Assembly: GCA_002373375.1 (NCBI GenBank)
Contig: DFLE01000047.1
Span: forward strand, 1 to 64,000
Direction: 5' to 3'
Source: Prevotellaceae bacterium UBA3627
GTDB lineage: Bacteria > Bacteroidota > Bacteroidia > Bacteroidales > Bacteroidaceae
Length of the DNA: 64,000 nt
Below are positions 60,636-64,000 of the stretch, piece by piece. Within the stretch, counting starts at the first letter, position 1. Every line of letters begins with the position of its first letter. Below the pieces are notes generated by a model. The model was not told where the DNA came from and ran no database searches. It saw only the letters and a program-made list of their open reading frames with translations. The position numbers and the translations under genes are program-made.

Positions 60636-62921
60636 CTATAGTGGGTCAACGTCAAAGGAAATCATTATGTTTTTATATTGGGGACAAGAGACAATAGCAT
60701 CGGTGCACAACCTGATGTTGTGACGCAACGGCGTTATGCCCCATGACGGTTCTGCCTTGAGTACAATCTTGCGTATGAAAAGTTGTTTTATGCGTGCTAC
60801 GGCAGGTTTGTCGGGACCCAGCACATTGTCGGCGAAACACTGTCTGAGACGGCTGCCCAGTTCTATGGCAGCAGTGTTGACGGTGTTGTTGTCGCGGTGT
60901 TTCAGGTAGATGTATATAAGACGGCAGAACGGCGGATAGCGGAACAGCTGGCGCTCTGTCATCAGAGCCTTGAAGAAACCTTCGTAGTCGTTGTTGGTTA
61001 TCTGCTTGATGACCGGCAGCTCAGGGTGCGCCGTTTGTAGGAACACTTGTCCCTGCTGACCTTGTCTGCCGGCTCTGCCTGCCACCTGTGTTATCATTGT
61101 GAAAGCCTGCTCGTGTGCACGGAAGTCGGCTTTGTTGAGCATCGTCTCGGCTGAGATGATACCCACTACGCTCACATGGGCGAAGTCGAGTCCCTTTGTC
61201 ACCATCTGCGTACCGATGAGCAGGTTCTTCTTCCCGTTAGAGAAGTCGTTGATGATACGCTCGTAGGCATTACGAGTGCGGGTGGTGTCAAGGTCCATGC
61301 GTGATATATGGAGCATGCCGTCGTCACATCCGCCCTCTCTCAGTTCGTCAACTATCATGTCCTCTATCTTCTCTGTGCCTACGCCACGGTCGCTGAGCGC
61401 AGTGTTGTCGCAGTCGGGACATTGGCGTGGCATAGGGTAGGTGTGTCCGCAGTAGTGGCAGGTAAGGGAGCCTGTCGTCTTATGGTATGTGAGAGACACA
61501 TCGCAGTTAGGGCACTTGGGACTCCAACCGCACTGATGACACTCTATAACAGGTGAGAAGCCTCTGCGGTTGTGGAATATTATGGCTTGCTCTCCTTTGC
61601 GCAGTGCGTCGATGACGGCTGTTTTCAGTGCTGGCGAGAGCATACCACGCATCAGTTTGCGGCGTCGCAGGTCTTTGGTGTTGACTACCTCTATGTGTGG
61701 CAGTTTTATGTCTTTGTATCGTGTCTTTAGTTCTACCAGACGGTATTTGCCTTGCAATGCCTTGTAGTATGTCTCGGCCGATGGGGTGGCGGTGCCCAGT
61801 ATGACGTTGGCGCCGGTCTTCTTTGCCATCATCAGGGCTACTGAGCGCGCATGGTAGCGTGGGGATGGGTCTTGCTGCTTGAACGAGGTCTCATGCTCCT
61901 CGTCAACAATGATTAGTCCCAGGCGCTGGAAAGGCAGGAATACCGACGAACGGACACCGAGGATGATGTCATAGGGGGTGTCAGAGAGTTGGCGTTGCCA
62001 TACCTCCACACGCTCGGCATCGGAGTACTTGGAATGATATATGCCCATGCGGTTGCCGAAGATGCTTTTCAGCCTGCTGGTTATCTGTACCGTCAGGGCT
62101 ATCTCGGGTAGCAGGTATAACACCTGCAAGCCCTTGTCTATCGCCTCTTGTATCAAATGGATATATACCTCGGTCTTGCCGGATGAAGTGACGCCGTGAA
62201 AGAGTATGGGGGCAGATGATGGTGCCCCGTTATCCTTGCGCAGTTTGTCCAGCGCCTCTTGCTGGGCTGCGCTCAAGGTCTTTATGTTCTCAGGATGTGG
62301 TTCCTCGTTGCTGTTGAGTCTGCCTATCTCCTTGTCATATATTTGGAGGAAGCCACTGTTGACGAGTGCCTTTACATGGGCGGTGGTGCAGTGTGCCACG
62401 TTTATCAGCTCCTCACGGCTCACGCTGTGCTTCTCTTTCAGTTCTGCCCATCCGCTGATGTCAAGATAGGCGGTGAATACCTCCATTTGCTTTGGAGAGC
62501 GTGAGAGCATATTCATGGCATTATGGAGCGACTGCTCGTTCTTGTAGTCATCTGCCAGTCTGATATAGACCTCGGTCTTAGGTCTGTAGGTTTCCTCTTT
62601 CTTAATGCCGTGGGGCAGTGCAGCCTGCATTACATCGCCCATAGGCGACATGTAGTACTTGCTTATCCATTGCCACATATCATATTGCTGAGGCAGCAGG
62701 ATGGGCTCGTCATCAATGATGGATATGATACTCTTTACTTCAAAGTCGCCTTGCGGAGGGTCATTGTGGCTGCGTACTATCAATGCTGTGTGAGTCTTTG
62801 TTATGCCGAACGGCACCTTCGCCCTTACGTATGGACACACCTTTGCTTCCCATTCCTGTGGTACGGAATAGGTAAACAGACCATCAAGTGGCAAGGGGAG
62901 TATGACATCAACGTAGAGCAT
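60636..62921 (-). CDS. priA: Primosomal protein N' (replication restart helicase)
   Basis: The 761-residue helicase has the N-terminal DNA-binding domain (LPLPLDGLFTYSVP), Walker A in HGVTSSGKTEVYIHL, DEAH-type VDEEHETSFKQQ, and the zinc-binding cysteines (CHQCGWSPKCPNCD, CHYCGH, CPDCDN). It restarts stalled forks. It overlaps the sulfatase-fold gene upstream by 14 nt. Confidence 0.96.
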   Translation of the reverse strand: MLYVDVILPLPLDGLFTYSVPQEWEAKVCPYVRAKVPFGITKTHTALIVRSHNDPPQGDFEVKSIISIIDDEPILLPQQYDMWQWISKYYMSPMGDVMQAALPHGIKKEETYRPKTEVYIRLADDYKNEQSLHNAMNMLSRSPKQMEVFTAYLDISGWAELKEKHSVSREELINVAHCTTAHVKALVNSGFLQIYDKEIGRLNSNEEPHPENIKTLSAAQQEALDKLRKDNGAPSSAPILFHGVTSSGKTEVYIHLIQEAIDKGLQVLYLLPEIALTVQITSRLKSIFGNRMGIYHSKYSDAERVEVWQRQLSDTPYDIILGVRSSVFLPFQRLGLIIVDEEHETSFKQQDPSPRYHARSVALMMAKKTGANVILGTATPSAETYYKALQGKYRLVELKTRYKDIKLPHIEVVNTKDLRRRKLMRGMLSPALKTAVIDALRKGEQAIIFHNRRGFSPVIECHQCGWSPKCPNCDVSLTYHKTTGSLTCHYCGHTYPMPRQCPDCDNTALSDRGVGTEKIEDMIVDELREGGCDDGMLHISRMDLDTTRTRNAYERIINDFSNGKKNLLIGTQMVTKGLDFAHVSVVGIISAETMLNKADFRAHEQAFTMITQVAGRAGRQGQQGQVFLQTAHPELPVIKQITNNDYEGFFKALMTERQLFRYPPFCRLIYIYLKHRDNNTVNTAAIELGSRLRQCFADNVLGPDKPAVARIKQLFIRKIVLKAEPSWGITPLRHNIRLCTDAIVSCPQYKNIMISFDVDPL

Positions 62922-64000
62922 TGTTCTGCATCCTTTGCATATAGCTTTGTATTATGGCTTTGAGTTCTTTGGTCATTGCGGTAAGCACGGTCTCCTTAGA
63001 CTTGTCGTTGACAAGGTTGGTAGTCATCATCCAGTCTTTCTTGTAGTTGTATGCGGCTTTCAGTCTTGAGCCGTCAAACTGGATGAAGTAATCGCCTTTC
63101 ACATATTGGTATATGCCGCCGTTATAGCTCACGGCCCAAGTCTTGTCGGCAGGGGTGTTAAGCAGGTCAATACCGAAGGCGACGTATGGCTTGTTGTATC
63201 CTAAGTAGTTAAGTATGGTGGGCATGATGTCTATCTGTTGCGCTATGCCCTGACGCTGTCCTCGTGGCATCTCGCCTGACGGGTCGAAGAAAAGTATCGG
63301 TGCCACATATACACCGAGGTCGGTGGCATACTCCTTGTGGTCTATGGCGTTGGTATGGTCAGAGGTCATGACAAAGATGGTGTTCTTATACCATGGCTGC
63401 TTCTTTGCAGTCTCAAAGAACTCGCGGAGTGCCATGTCGGTGTATCTTATGCACTTGTGTATTGGGTTCTTCCCGTCATCAGGGAAACGTGACTTGTATT
63501 TCTCTGGTATGTTATACGGGTGATGGCTTGACGCAGTGAACACAGATGTTATGAAAGGTTCTTTCATCTCGGTCATCTTCAAGGCATAGTACTGCAGGAA
63601 AGGCTCGTCCCATATAGCCCATGTGCCGTCAAAGTCCTTGTCTCCATTAAAGCGCTTGTCATTGTTGTATTCTGTTCTGCCATAATACTTCTGATAACCT
63701 GTGGTACGGGAGAATGCCTCAAACCCCATGCTGCCGTTCTGTGCGCCGTGGAAGAAGGCGCTGCTGTAACCACATTCTCCCAGTCGGTCTGCCAGTCCGC
63801 TGACGTCATTGAGCGAGGCGGGAGTAAGGAAGAACGGCTCTACAAAATGAGGAATGCTTGAGAGTATTGACGGCATACCGTCTATACTCTTACGACCGTT
63901 GGCAAAGGTATAGTCGAACGTGAGCGACTGCTTCAGCAACTCGTCTATAAAGGGAGCGTAGCCCTTGTATTTGCCGCCGTCCAACTGCTTGTTGTACTCC
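62908..64000 (-). CDS. LTA-synthase/sulfatase-fold membrane enzyme, C-terminal part (cut by window edge)
   Basis: The frame is open to the right edge (about 363 residues; the upstream helices are outside). It is the extracellular alkaline-phosphatase-superfamily domain: SIDGMPSILSSIP (nucleophile region), SSHHPYNIPEK, RYTDMALREFF, FVMTSDHTNAID (metal ligands) and YVAPILFF. The family includes lipoteichoic acid synthases and phosphoethanolamine or glycerophosphate transferases. In a Bacteroidetes envelope the substrate is unknown. Confidence 0.88.
   Translation of the reverse strand, partial: EYNKQLDGGKYKGYAPFIDELLKQSLTFDYTFANGRKSIDGMPSILSSIPHFVEPFFLTPASLNDVSGLADRLGECGYSSAFFHGAQNGSMGFEAFSRTTGYQKYYGRTEYNNDKRFNGDKDFDGTWAIWDEPFLQYYALKMTEMKEPFITSVFTASSHHPYNIPEKYKSRFPDDGKNPIHKCIRYTDMALREFFETAKKQPWYKNTIFVMTSDHTNAIDHKEYATDLGVYVAPILFFDPSGEMPRGQRQGIAQQIDIMPTILNYLGYNKPYVAFGIDLLNTPADKTWAVSYNGGIYQYVKGDYFIQFDGSRLKAAYNYKKDWMMTTNLVNDKSKETVLTAMTKELKAIIQSYMQRMQNNALR

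Overview
The window looks like a chromosomal segment of a gut or rumen Prevotella-type bacterium (order Bacteroidales). This rests on Bacteroidetes-type promoters (TTTG, about 19-20 bp, TAnnTTTG), type IX secretion genes (porT, porQ, porE), a Bacteroidales-style OmpA porin, xylose and pectin genes, and many short AT-rich intergenic repeats. No rRNA, tRNA or CRISPR array was seen. Genus-level identity is inference.

Layout. 0-0.9 kb: 5' part of an IS110-family transposase (cut by the window edge), its probable bridge-RNA leader, and dispersed repeats. 0.9-2.7 kb: a lipoprotein and a MATE exporter. 2.8-6.4 kb: a three-gene biotin-dependent acyl-CoA carboxylase operon, then a ferredoxin facing it. 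7-17.7 kb: porT, then a surface-polysaccharide cluster (Wzz, Wzy-like, Wzx, WecB, five glycosyltransferases), ended by a strong shared terminator and faced by a WecA-like initiating transferase. 18.9-21.7 kb: a coiled-coil lipoprotein and the queD-queE-folE operon, whose leader holds two tandem copies of a structured RNA. 21.8-25.8 kb: a TonB receptor, then a repeat-rich accessory stretch with a small gene between direct repeats, a methyltransferase-like DNA repair gene and a transporter remnant. 25.8-33.9 kb: seven tetrapyrrole genes (hemN, hemG, hemE, fused hemA-hemC, hemD, hemB, hemL). 34-40.7 kb: fabG, a pectate lyase, a GH140-type glycosidase and a YfhO membrane protein. 41-47 kb: ompA, a PfkB sugar kinase, nadD, xylB, xylA. 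47-50.6 kb: aroB, a PBP4-type carboxypeptidase, asnA. 50.7-55.5 kb: an AT-rich accessory island with toxin and immunity remnants, repeats and a DUF4143 ATPase with an operator-like array. 55.5-64 kb: porQ, a prenyl synthase, tatD, porE, priA and a sulfatase-fold protein cut by the right edge.

How the parts work together. The heme operon covers glutamyl-tRNA to protoporphyrin IX; ferrochelatase is not in the window. folE, queD and queE supply the first steps from GTP to 7-deazaguanine for queuosine. The carboxylase fits propionate or succinate metabolism. The pectin enzymes, xylose genes and type IX secretion parts fit a plant-polysaccharide degrader.

Most unusual points: (1) the tandem structured leader of queD-queE-folE, with compensatory base changes between copies; (2) a HemA-HemC fusion whose HemC part lacks the cofactor-cysteine domain; (3) a non-coding 369-bp element present twice, with matching ends and internal 22-bp iterons; (4) a palindromic 32-bp repeat array at the DUF4143 ATPase promoter.
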